From the NCBI GenBank assembly GCA_900317625.1, contig ONHK01000002.1:124001-188000 (forward strand): a stretch of 64,000 bases of DNA. The letters are read 5' to 3'. The notes beneath the pieces were generated by a model, which saw only the letters and a program-made list of their open reading frames with translations, did not search any database and was not told the DNA's origin. The translations under genes were made by a program, and so were the position numbers. Source of the DNA: an uncultured Treponema sp. GTDB taxonomy: Bacteria; Spirochaetota; Spirochaetia; Treponematales; Treponemataceae. Shown here piece after piece: positions 44,422 through 51,884 of the stretch. Positions within the stretch are counted from its first letter, which is position 1. The number at the start of each line of letters is the position of its first letter.

Positions 44422-45867
44422 ATGTTTATAATAGACTTGATAAGAATTCTTTCGGTTCTGCTTGCGATAGTCGGAACAACTTTTTTGATTCCGGTTGGAG
44501 TTGCGCTTTACTGTGGCGAAACAAATGTCCTTTTACCGTTTTTAGTTCCAATGTTGATAAGTTGGATTTTATGCCTGGTTATAACTCTTATTTTTAAAAA
44601 ACGAAAAATAACACTCAATATAAGAAAAACTTATGTGGTTGTGGCTTGCTGCTGGATTTTTACAAGCATTTTTGGAATGATTCCAATGTTTGCGTCCAGA
44701 GCAATTCCAAATTTTACAGATGCTTTTTTTGAAAGTGTAAGTGGATTTTCCACGACTGGCGGAACAATTCTTGGAAATATTGAAGCGCTTCCTAGAAGCA
44801 TAAATATGTGGCGCTGCCTTACGCATTGGCTTGGCGGCATGGGAATCGTGGCTCTTACTGTTGCGTTGCTTCCTTTGCTTGGAGTCGGCGGATTTCAGCT
44901 TATAAAAGCGGAGACCACTGGGCCGGAAAAAGGCAAAGTTACAGCGAAAATTACAACGACTGCGAAAATTCTTTGGATTTCTTATTTGATTCTTACGGTT
45001 TTGCAGGCGATTTTCTTGAAAATTTTTGGAATGGATTTTATAGATGCTTTTGCCCATGCGTTTTCTACACTCGGAACTGGCGGATTTTCTACAAGAACTG
45101 CAAGCATTGGTGCGTATAATTCCACCGCAATCGATGTTATCTGCACAGTTTTTATGCTTCTTGCCGGAATTAACTTTAGCCTGTTTTATTTTGCCGTGCG
45201 TGGAAAATGGCGCGAAATTTATGAAAATTCAGAGTTAAAAGCGTATCTTGGCACTTTTGCTTTTTTCGCCCTTTCTATTGCGTTGTGCATTACTAAAATT
45301 TATGGCTCGTTTTGGATTGCGTTAAAACATTCGGCTTTTCAGACTGCGTCAATAATCACAACGACAGGTTTTTCTACTGTGGATTTTATGGATTGGCCAA
45401 GTACAGCTCAATTTTTTATCTTTGTCCTGTTTTTTGTGGGCGGTTGTTCAGGTTCTACAGGCGGAGGTTTTAAAGTGATTCGCTGGGTGATTTTGTTCAA
45501 GCAAGTTAATAATGAAATCCGAAAAATGATTCATCCGCACGGAGTTTTTTCTTTAAGGCTGAATAATAATCCCGCGCGCAAGGAGCTTGTGTTTTCTGTT
45601 GCGTCGTTTTTGCTTCTTTATCTGTTTTTGATTCTTGTTACAACTTTTGTCGGTTGTCTTGGAAAACTTGATATTTTTACTGCTTTTACAGGTGCGGTTT
45701 CTATGGTTGGAAATATTGGGCCAGGATTTGGCATTCTTTCTGCTAGCGGAAATTACGGTTTTTTACCGGCATTTGTAAAATGGTGGTATTGTTTTGCAAT
45801 GTTGGCAGGCCGTCTTGAGCTTTACACAATGATGATTTTCTTTGTTCCTGCGTATTGGAAAAAATAA
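44422..45867 (+). CDS. trkH: Trk potassium channel subunit TrkH
   Basis: 481-aa inner-membrane K+ uptake channel with four MPM (membrane-pore-membrane) repeats. Selectivity-filter-like loops are visible: SVSGFSTTGGTIL, FSTLGTGGFSTR, TASIITTTGFSTVDF and SMVGNIGPGFG. About twelve membrane segments are present. It works with TrkA, encoded directly upstream, and both likely share one mRNA. It ends just before a hairpin that also serves asnB from the other side. Confidence 0.96.
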   Translation: MFIIDLIRILSVLLAIVGTTFLIPVGVALYCGETNVLLPFLVPMLISWILCLVITLIFKKRKITLNIRKTYVVVACCWIFTSIFGMIPMFASRAIPNFTDAFFESVSGFSTTGGTILGNIEALPRSINMWRCLTHWLGGMGIVALTVALLPLLGVGGFQLIKAETTGPEKGKVTAKITTTAKILWISYLILTVLQAIFLKIFGMDFIDAFAHAFSTLGTGGFSTRTASIGAYNSTAIDVICTVFMLLAGINFSLFYFAVRGKWREIYENSELKAYLGTFAFFALSIALCITKIYGSFWIALKHSAFQTASIITTTGFSTVDFMDWPSTAQFFIFVLFFVGGCSGSTGGGFKVIRWVILFKQVNNEIRKMIHPHGVFSLRLNNNPARKELVFSVASFLLLYLFLILVTTFVGCLGKLDIFTAFTGAVSMVGNIGPGFGILSASGNYGFLPAFVKWWYCFAMLAGRLELYTMMIFFVPAYWKK

Positions 45868-45871
45868 AAAT

Positions 45872-45901
45872 GGGGCTAATCATTTGCTTTTTGATAGCCC
45901 C
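45872..45901 (-). terminator. Terminator at the 3' ends of asnB and trkH
   Basis: GGGGCTA-A-TCA pairs with TGATAGCCCC across 45872-45901 with one bulged A. On the minus strand the stem is followed by a U-rich tract (ATTTTTATTTTTT), so it terminates asnB; on the plus strand the tail is A-rich, and its effect on trkH is less sure. Confidence 0.8.
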
Positions 45902-45934
45902 AAATTTAAGTCAACTGAAAGTTTATTTTTTCAG

Positions 45935-47698
45935 CTAGTTTTTGTACGCATCGTCATGAACACCGCTGATTGCCCGTCCGCTAGGTTCATCCATATTTTT
46001 CCAGGCAGCATCCCATTCAAGGGCTTTTGCGGTTGAACATGCAACTCCAGCTTCGTGAGGAACAACTTTTGCCGCGCTGTCGCTTGGGAAAAGTCGGCTG
46101 TAAATTTCGCGGTAATAATATTCTTCCTTTGTTTTCGGCGGATTTACAGGGAATCTGTTTTCGCGTCGTGCAAATTCAGCGTCGCTTACTTTTTCTTCTG
46201 TGATTTTTTTAAGAGTATCAATCCAGTTGTATCCTACGCCATCAGAAAACTGTTCCTTTTGTCGCCAGCAAATATTTTCAGGAAGCATATCTTCAAACGC
46301 TTTTCGCAAAATCCATTTTTCAATTCGCTGTTTTCCGTCCGGAAGTTTTATGTTCATCTTGTCTGTTGGGTTCAGGCGCATCGCGATGTCGATAAAATCT
46401 TTGTCAAGGAAAGGAACTCGTCCTTCAACGCCCCAAGCCATCAAAGATTTGTTTGCGCGCAAGCAGTCGTACAAGTGAAGTTTGCTCATTTTGCGCACAA
46501 GTTCCTCGTGAAATTCTTTTGCATCCGGTGCTTTATGAAAGTACAAATAACCGCCAAAAAGTTCATCGCTACCTTCGCCGGAAAGAACCATTTTAATTCC
46601 CATTGATTTTATTACACGAGCAAGCAAATACATCGGTGTAGAAGCGCGCACTGTTGTAATATCATAAGTTTCAATGTGGTAAATTACATCCGGCAACGCA
46701 TCCAATGCTTCCTGAATTGTAAAATGAACTTCGTGATGAACAGTTCCAATGTAATCGGCGGCTTTTTGTGCGGCAATCAAATCTGGTGAACCTTCCAGTC
46801 CGATTGCAAAAGAATGAAGTTTCGGCCACCAGGCTTCTTCCGTTGAATCCGATTCCACGCGCATTTTTGAAAATTTTTGTGTAATTGCAGCGATAATCGA
46901 AGAATCCAATCCGCCGGAAAGCAGAACGCCGTACGGAACATCGCTCATAAGCTGGGCTTTTACCGCATTTTCCAGACCGACTTTTACTTTTTCAATAACG
47001 CTAGGATTTATGATTTCACCCTTTTCATCAGTTGCCTTCGGATTGTTTTTTACGTTCTCATAAGATTCCCAGTCGCGGAAGTACCATCGCGTAGGCTTTT
47101 CATCTTTTGAATAAAAATAATGACCGTTCGGAAATTCCTCGATTGTCATGCAGTGTCCTTCAAGCGCCTTTAATTCAGAGGCAACATAATATCGTCCCTG
47201 TTTGTCCCAGCCCTGATAAAGCGGAATAACGCCAATTTCATCGCGCGCGATTAAATAAACATCTTTTTCAGAATCGTAAAGCGCAAACGCAAAAATTCCT
47301 GAAAGTTTTTCAATCATTTCGCTAAAATTTTTGCCTTCCGCGCAGTATTTTTTGTAAAGCGGAATGATAACTTCGCAGTCACTTTGAGTTTTAAAGTTGT
47401 ATTTTCCTTCAAATTCTTTGCGGATTTGCTTTTGGTTATAAATTTCGCCGTTTACAGCAAGAATAATTTTTCCGTCGTCGCTAACTAATGGTTGTTTTCC
47501 AGAAAGCGGATCAACAATCGCCAGACGCTCGTGGCTTAAAATCGCATTTTTTCCTGTATAAACGCCCGTCCAGTCCGGCCCGCGGTGACGAATTTTTTTG
47601 CTCATCTCAAGAACTTCTGCGCGAAGCTGTTCCCTAAGACCTTCATCAATTGGCTGACTGCCACTGCTTAAATCAAATGCTCCAACAAATCCACACAT
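45935..47698 (-). CDS. asnB: Asparagine synthetase B (glutamine-hydrolysing)
   Basis: 587-aa cytoplasmic enzyme that converts aspartate to asparagine with glutamine and ATP. The glutaminase nucleophile is Cys2 (MCGFVGAF). The synthetase domain has the PPi loop LLSGGLDSSIIAAI and EGSDELFGGYLYF. The length and C-terminus agree with E. coli AsnB. AGGGG precedes the ATG. The leader between the only good promoter (47876-47904) and this start contains an intrinsic terminator and a copy of the three-hairpin repeat. Confidence 0.96.
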   Translation of the reverse strand: MCGFVGAFDLSSGSQPIDEGLREQLRAEVLEMSKKIRHRGPDWTGVYTGKNAILSHERLAIVDPLSGKQPLVSDDGKIILAVNGEIYNQKQIRKEFEGKYNFKTQSDCEVIIPLYKKYCAEGKNFSEMIEKLSGIFAFALYDSEKDVYLIARDEIGVIPLYQGWDKQGRYYVASELKALEGHCMTIEEFPNGHYFYSKDEKPTRWYFRDWESYENVKNNPKATDEKGEIINPSVIEKVKVGLENAVKAQLMSDVPYGVLLSGGLDSSIIAAITQKFSKMRVESDSTEEAWWPKLHSFAIGLEGSPDLIAAQKAADYIGTVHHEVHFTIQEALDALPDVIYHIETYDITTVRASTPMYLLARVIKSMGIKMVLSGEGSDELFGGYLYFHKAPDAKEFHEELVRKMSKLHLYDCLRANKSLMAWGVEGRVPFLDKDFIDIAMRLNPTDKMNIKLPDGKQRIEKWILRKAFEDMLPENICWRQKEQFSDGVGYNWIDTLKKITEEKVSDAEFARRENRFPVNPPKTKEEYYYREIYSRLFPSDSAAKVVPHEAGVACSTAKALEWDAAWKNMDEPSGRAISGVHDDAYKN

Positions 47699-47720
47699 AT
47701 TGTAACCCCTGAATTTATCT

Positions 47721-47797
47721 GAAGGGCAAAGCCTTGCCCTACGGTCGCACTTCGTTGCGCCCTACCCATTCTCCTAAGGGCCAAGCCCTTAAAATCC
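47721..47797 (-). repeat. GC-rich three-hairpin repeat, copy C, in the asnB leader
   Basis: Read on the minus strand it matches copy B almost base by base: AAGGGC-ttg-GCCCTT, then CGCA-acgaag-TGCG, then GGGCAA-GGCT-TTGCCC. The phrase CTTAGGAGAA is shared with copy B, and GGGCGC-ACGAAGTG with copy A. It lies between the leader terminator and the asnB start. Confidence 0.85.
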
Positions 47798-47800
47798 TGA

Positions 47801-47862
47801 ATAAAAAAAGACGCCTGCTTAAAACAACTTTTGAAAACAAAATTGCTTTAAACAGACGTCTT
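47801..47862 (-). terminator. Strong intrinsic terminator within the asnB leader
   Basis: The 20-nt arms 47808-47827 and 47843-47862 pair fully on the minus-strand RNA, including three G-U pairs; on the plus strand these would be C-A mismatches, so the structure is selected for the minus-strand transcript. A run of A at 47803-47809 gives the U-tract. It lies about 7 nt after the predicted transcription start and 100 bp before asnB. Confidence 0.8.
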
Positions 47863-47875
47863 TGTCGTTTCTATA

Positions 47876-47904
47876 TTTATAGAAGAAAATAAAAATATAG
47901 TCAA
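47876..47904 (-). promoter_or_regulatory. Promoter reading towards asnB
   Basis: On the minus strand: -35 TTGACT (47904-47899), 17-bp spacer, -10 TATAAA (47881-47876). Transcription should begin near 47869 and run directly into the terminator hairpin. Confidence 0.75.
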
Positions 47905-47938
47905 GTTTTTTTAGATTTCCACAAATAAAATTATTTTC

Positions 47939-47947
47939 TGATATAAT
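47939..47947 (+). promoter_or_regulatory. Extended -10 promoter of the YitT gene, leaderless geometry
   Basis: TGATATAAT gives a TG-N-TATAAT extended -10 box (TATAAT at 47942-47947). Six bases separate it from the ATG at 47954 and there is no Shine-Dalgarno sequence. No good -35 box is visible, as expected for an extended -10 promoter. Confidence 0.65.
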
Positions 47948-47953
47948 ATTTTT

Positions 47954-48811
47954 ATGAATTCTTTTTTTTGTAAAATAAAGCGGCTTGCGCTGGTTCTTTT
48001 TGGCGCGGCGCTTATGGCAGTTAATATAAAAACTTTTGTGCATTCTGGAAATCTGTTTCCTGGCGGATTTACAGGCCTTGCGCTTTTGATTCAGGAAGCA
48101 ATCCAAAAATTCAGCGGGCATAATGTTCCTTTTTCAGTTTTGGTTTATGGGCTGAATGTTTTTCCGGTTGTGATTGGTTTTTTGTGGATTGGCAAAAAAT
48201 TCACGTTTTATTCAGTTGTAATGATTGTTGTTTCCGGTTTGCTTACAGATTTTGTGCCGGGCTTGTATCTTACGCAGGATGTTTTGCTTTGTTCAATTTT
48301 TGGCGGAATTTTAAATGCGGTTTCAATAAGTTTGTGTCTTTTTGCAGGCAGTTCTTCTGGCGGCACGGATTTTATCGCAATTTTTATTGCAGAAAAAACA
48401 GGAAAATCGGCGTGGAATTATATTCTTGCGTTTAACGTTGCAGTTCTTCTTACGGCAGGAATTCTTTTTGGATGGAATGCCGCGCTTTATTCAATAATTT
48501 TTCAGTTTGTTTCAACCCAGGCACTGAATGTTCTTTACAAAAAATACGAAAAAACAACTTTGCTGATTATTACCGACAACGATGAGGAAATTTATAAAAT
48601 CATCCATGAAAAAACAAATCATGATGCAACCGTTTTTGTAGGAAAAGGCTGCTTTAAAAATGTTGAGCACAAACTTTTGTATACAGTTGTCTCTTCCCAG
48701 GAAAGCGGTGCTCTGGAAAAACTGATTCGCAAGGCGGATCCAAACGCATTTATAAATGTTCTTCAGTCAAAAGATATTGTCGGGAGATTCTTTAAGCGCG
48801 CAAATGATTAG
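47954..48811 (+). CDS. YitT-family membrane protein (DUF161 with C-terminal DUF2179)
   Basis: 285-aa inner-membrane protein. Five or six membrane segments (e.g. LALVLFGAALMAVNIKTFV, then GNLFPGGFTGLALLIQ) match the YitT N-terminal domain, with the SSSGGTDFIAIFIAEKTG motif. The last 80 residues are a soluble DUF2179 domain (LLIITDNDEEIYKIIHEKTNHDATVF), a ferredoxin-like regulatory fold. The family is widespread, but its transported substrate or function is unknown. Its 3' end overlaps the convergent xre-type regulator gene by four bases. Confidence 0.92.
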   Translation: MNSFFCKIKRLALVLFGAALMAVNIKTFVHSGNLFPGGFTGLALLIQEAIQKFSGHNVPFSVLVYGLNVFPVVIGFLWIGKKFTFYSVVMIVVSGLLTDFVPGLYLTQDVLLCSIFGGILNAVSISLCLFAGSSSGGTDFIAIFIAEKTGKSAWNYILAFNVAVLLTAGILFGWNAALYSIIFQFVSTQALNVLYKKYEKTTLLIITDNDEEIYKIIHEKTNHDATVFVGKGCFKNVEHKLLYTVVSSQESGALEKLIRKADPNAFINVLQSKDIVGRFFKRAND

Positions 48812-49152
48812 GATTTTGAATATTTTTGACTCATTTCGGAAATCATTTTTAGGATAGGTTCGCGGGTTTCTTCAGGAAGCTTTTCTAGGGAAGAAATTGC
48901 TTTTGCAAATCTGCTGGAAGTATGACGCATTCTGTAAAAATCTGTTTCAAATCCAGTTACTAAAAATTCTACAGTTGTATTCAAGGCTTCTGCAATCTTT
49001 ACGGCTTTATCTGCTGTTGGAATTGAGCCGTTTGTCTTTAGATAGCTGCTGATTGTGTTTTCGTTGATTCCAGTTTTATCAGCAAGTTCCTTTGTTGTCA
49101 TCTCAGTTATTTTTATAGCTTCTCTTAGATTTTCAGCAAAAGTCATACTCAT
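48808..49152 (-). CDS. Xre-family helix-turn-helix regulator
   Basis: 114-aa DNA-binding protein. Residues 1-70 are a Cro/CI-type helix-turn-helix: NLREAIKITEMTTKELADKTGINENTISSYLK, then IPTADKAVKIAEALNTTVEFLV. The C-terminal 40 residues are helical (SSLEKLPEETREPILKMISEMS) and may dimerise. It is divergent from the large lipoprotein gene at 49291; the intergenic region holds two palindromes, so autoregulation and control of the lipoprotein are likely. ATG 49146 is an alternative start. Confidence 0.92.
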   Translation of the reverse strand: MSMTFAENLREAIKITEMTTKELADKTGINENTISSYLKTNGSIPTADKAVKIAEALNTTVEFLVTGFETDFYRMRHTSSRFAKAISSLEKLPEETREPILKMISEMSQKYSKS

Positions 49153-49188
49153 ATTTTAGAAAAAAATTACCCGCAAACTTGCTAAATA

Positions 49189-49244
49189 AGTAAAATTTTA
49201 CTAAAACGTATTTAAATGGTATTATTTTACCAGAAACGCATTTT
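49189..49244. promoter_or_regulatory. Tandem palindromes between xre and lipoprotein genes
   Basis: AGTAAAATTTTACT (49189-49202) is a perfect 14-bp palindrome. TGGTA-TTATTT-TACCA (49217-49232) is a second one. AAACGTATTT (49204-49213) and AAACGCATTT (49234-49243) form a direct repeat 30 bp apart, about three helical turns. This is a good candidate operator for the adjacent Xre regulator. Confidence 0.6.
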
Positions 49245-49290
49245 AAAATATATCGGTGCGCTTTGTTTATCTAATCTATGGGAGATTTTT

Positions 49291-51792
49291 ATGAAAAAGA
49301 GTTTAAAAGTTTTTGCGGTTGTTTGTTCAATTGCATTCTTTTTGGGGCTTTCTGCCTGCTCGAATGGTTCTGATTCAGATTCTGGAGAAAATTCTGGCAG
49401 TACTTCTGGCGGAAGTTCTGGTGGTACAACAACCGGAGGAACAACGACTGGAGGAGGAACATCCGGTTCTCATACAACTTCGCAGGTTATAAAAAGCGGA
49501 CTGAAATTTGATTTTTCAAATGCAAAGGCGATTGCTGCGGTAGACAAAAATTCCTCTGGCAGGGCGGCATACAGCATTAATTCACGTGCGGCAACGACAA
49601 ATTCTTCAATTGATGATTCACCGCTTTTAAAAATTCTTAATGACGGAAAATTTGAGTCTGCGCTTACTTTGGCTGACAATGCGAACCTTGCGAATATAAA
49701 AGAAATTTACAAGTCGCCTTTGGAAGATTCAAATGATATTTTTATAGTTTTTGACGAAACCAGTTATTTTTATGATGAGCAAGTTACTGTTGATGAAAAT
49801 GGAAATACGCTAAGTTCTAATACTGTGCAAAAGACATTGGGGCAGCTTGTTTGCATACATGAAGACAACACGATTGCGGACATTTTGAAAATTGATGGTT
49901 CAGACAATTCTTGGGATTATTATCAAAATTACTTGAGTTTGGAAACTGACAAAGGCGTTATGTTCGATGCGGCCGGAAATCTTTATTACATGACAAGAAA
50001 ATGGAATTCTTCTGGCGATATGAGCGTGGTTTACAAGTTTGACCCAAAAACAAACGAAATTACAGAACTTACAGCTCCTGTTGCCGGAACAAATTACAGT
50101 TCATTTAAAATTACAAAAGACGGAAAAATTATTTTTGTAGAAGGTCAAAGAGATGGTTCTGGTTCTTCTGCAACATTTTTAAGGGCGATTCCTGTAGATA
50201 ATCCGAATAATTTTTCTAATATTTATTATTCTTCTGATGGTTCGAATTTGAATAACTGGATTTACAATGAAAAAAATGAAGTTATGTATTATGTAAGAGA
50301 TAATGGATTGTATAAATCTGAAAGAAGTGGGGATTCTTTTAAGACTGGGGAATTATTTGGACACTCTACAGGAAATTATTTAAATGGAAGTAATTATTTT
50401 AATATGTCAGATTATATTTCTGTTGCAGATTGGAGGACAAATGAAGTTTCTTATTGGAAAAATGGTGCTTGGGAAATAAAATTCAAGCTTGTTGATGACA
50501 ATGGAATTTTGATTCCTGAAAATGTTGTAAAATACATAATAGAGTATTTCGCTTCTTGGAATTCTGTATATCTTTCTGTTGATGATGTTGATATTAGATT
50601 TGATGTGTTTAAGAATATAGAAGGCTATGAAGATATTTACAATGCGACGAAAGGTTTGAAAAATGCGGAAGCAATAAAAGCTTTGGATACATTTAAACTT
50701 CGTAATTTATTTTATGATATTTTTGATAGTAATCATGGATATTATGGTTATACGAAGAACTATATAAATAAGTCTTCTGCTTACAAGCATAATCTTCTAG
50801 CTGACATTCTTTATGTAAAAGATTATGATACATTGCTTTGTAATAGTGATGAGCCTATCAATAGTTCTACAGAAGTAAAAGGTACAGAATATTTTGGAAA
50901 AAATGGAGATTATTATTCAAATGATGGAAATATTAGTGTATTTTCAACTCAATCTGAACAAGGCTTTTTGGCAGTATTAGATAATTACAAAAAATCAGAT
51001 GGTTCGGCAGATTATTCGGCAATTTTAAAGGATGCTTTTTCAGGATGTTACACACATGGCGAAAAAGAATTCAGGCTCGACACCTTTAAAGATGATGAAA
51101 CTTATGGAGCTTTATATTCTGATTTGACTGATGAAGCTGCCTTGAAATGGATTACCGAAGATGATGAGCGCCTGTTCTGGTTTGGAAATGCTTTTGCAGG
51201 AAAATGGGATGGAAATAAAACTGTTTATGCTAAGAATTTTACAGATTTATTCTTCATAAAAGGCACTAATGAACCTGCTTTTAAGCAAACTCAACAACGT
51301 GTTAGTTATTGTTATGATATAAAAGACTATACAGTTGATTCAGACGGTTCTTTGTGGGCTCGTTATACAAATACAACTTCTTCTTATGGCTCTGAAGATA
51401 AATATTTCTATTTTGTTCAAATTACAGATTCAGATGGTTGTTTAATTAACGACTTTAATGAGGTAAATCTTCCGGAAGGCAAAGTTTCTCAGACTATAGA
51501 AAACGAAGGTGCTTTGTATATGAAGTATTCTTTGCTAGATTCAAATGGTAATGAAACTGGTTTCCATCAGATTTACAAAGTAAATTTTGCAGACGGAAGT
51601 TATGTGAATATGTTCAAAAATGTTCCGAACAACGAAAGGCTAGAAGTTGTTTCTTATTCTGTTGGTGCAGACCGTCTTTATTACAGTGCCGTCCGTGGAA
51701 CTTCTGTGGAAAACGGTGTTGTAAGCACTGTAACAAACGAATATAATCCGTTGGAAATCACCAAAAAACTTAGCGCAATTTATACGTTTTAA
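49291..51792 (+). CDS. Large hypothetical lipoprotein with Ser/Gly/Thr linker
   Basis: 833-aa exported lipoprotein. Signal peptide and lipobox end at LGLSAC (Cys24), followed by a low-complexity linker rich in Ser, Gly and Thr (residues 25-62). The rest, about 770 residues, shows repeated beta-strand segments of the type FDAAGNLYYMTRKW and YTVDSDGSLWARYTN, similar to beta-propeller blades, but I recognise no family. Start ATG 49291 is fixed by GGGAG; the frame extends back to 49216 without support. Base composition is more AT-rich around 50.2-51.1 kb than in flanking genes. The divergent Xre regulator probably controls it. Confidence 0.82.
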   Translation: MKKSLKVFAVVCSIAFFLGLSACSNGSDSDSGENSGSTSGGSSGGTTTGGTTTGGGTSGSHTTSQVIKSGLKFDFSNAKAIAAVDKNSSGRAAYSINSRAATTNSSIDDSPLLKILNDGKFESALTLADNANLANIKEIYKSPLEDSNDIFIVFDETSYFYDEQVTVDENGNTLSSNTVQKTLGQLVCIHEDNTIADILKIDGSDNSWDYYQNYLSLETDKGVMFDAAGNLYYMTRKWNSSGDMSVVYKFDPKTNEITELTAPVAGTNYSSFKITKDGKIIFVEGQRDGSGSSATFLRAIPVDNPNNFSNIYYSSDGSNLNNWIYNEKNEVMYYVRDNGLYKSERSGDSFKTGELFGHSTGNYLNGSNYFNMSDYISVADWRTNEVSYWKNGAWEIKFKLVDDNGILIPENVVKYIIEYFASWNSVYLSVDDVDIRFDVFKNIEGYEDIYNATKGLKNAEAIKALDTFKLRNLFYDIFDSNHGYYGYTKNYINKSSAYKHNLLADILYVKDYDTLLCNSDEPINSSTEVKGTEYFGKNGDYYSNDGNISVFSTQSEQGFLAVLDNYKKSDGSADYSAILKDAFSGCYTHGEKEFRLDTFKDDETYGALYSDLTDEAALKWITEDDERLFWFGNAFAGKWDGNKTVYAKNFTDLFFIKGTNEPAFKQTQQRVSYCYDIKDYTVDSDGSLWARYTNTTSSYGSEDKYFYFVQITDSDGCLINDFNEVNLPEGKVSQTIENEGALYMKYSLLDSNGNETGFHQIYKVNFADGSYVNMFKNVPNNERLEVVSYSVGADRLYYSAVRGTSVENGVVSTVTNEYNPLEITKKLSAIYTF

Positions 51793-51820
51793 TTGGTTTT
51801 AGGTCATTTTCCCATATAAC

Positions 51821-51864
51821 AAAAAAGCCACCCTTTGTATATAACGAAAGGGTGGCTTTACTTT
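51821..51864. terminator. Bidirectional intrinsic terminator
   Basis: Perfect 10-bp arms GCCACCCTTT (51827-51836) and AAAGGGTGGC (51847-51856). AAAAAA before and TTTACTTTTT after give U-tracts on both strands, so it ends both the lipoprotein gene and the convergent ettA gene. Confidence 0.9.
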
Positions 51865-51884
51865 TTGTTCGTCTTTATTTTTTG

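Noticed and set aside
47699..47870. T-box or amino-acid riboswitch upstream of asnB
   Set aside because: I find no T-box sequence or specifier-loop architecture; only a plain terminator hairpin and the repeat.
49360..49470. Short GGNACAACNAC-type repeats suggesting a CRISPR or minisatellite
   Set aside because: They encode the Ser/Gly/Thr-rich linker of a lipoprotein; units are short, uneven and without spacers.
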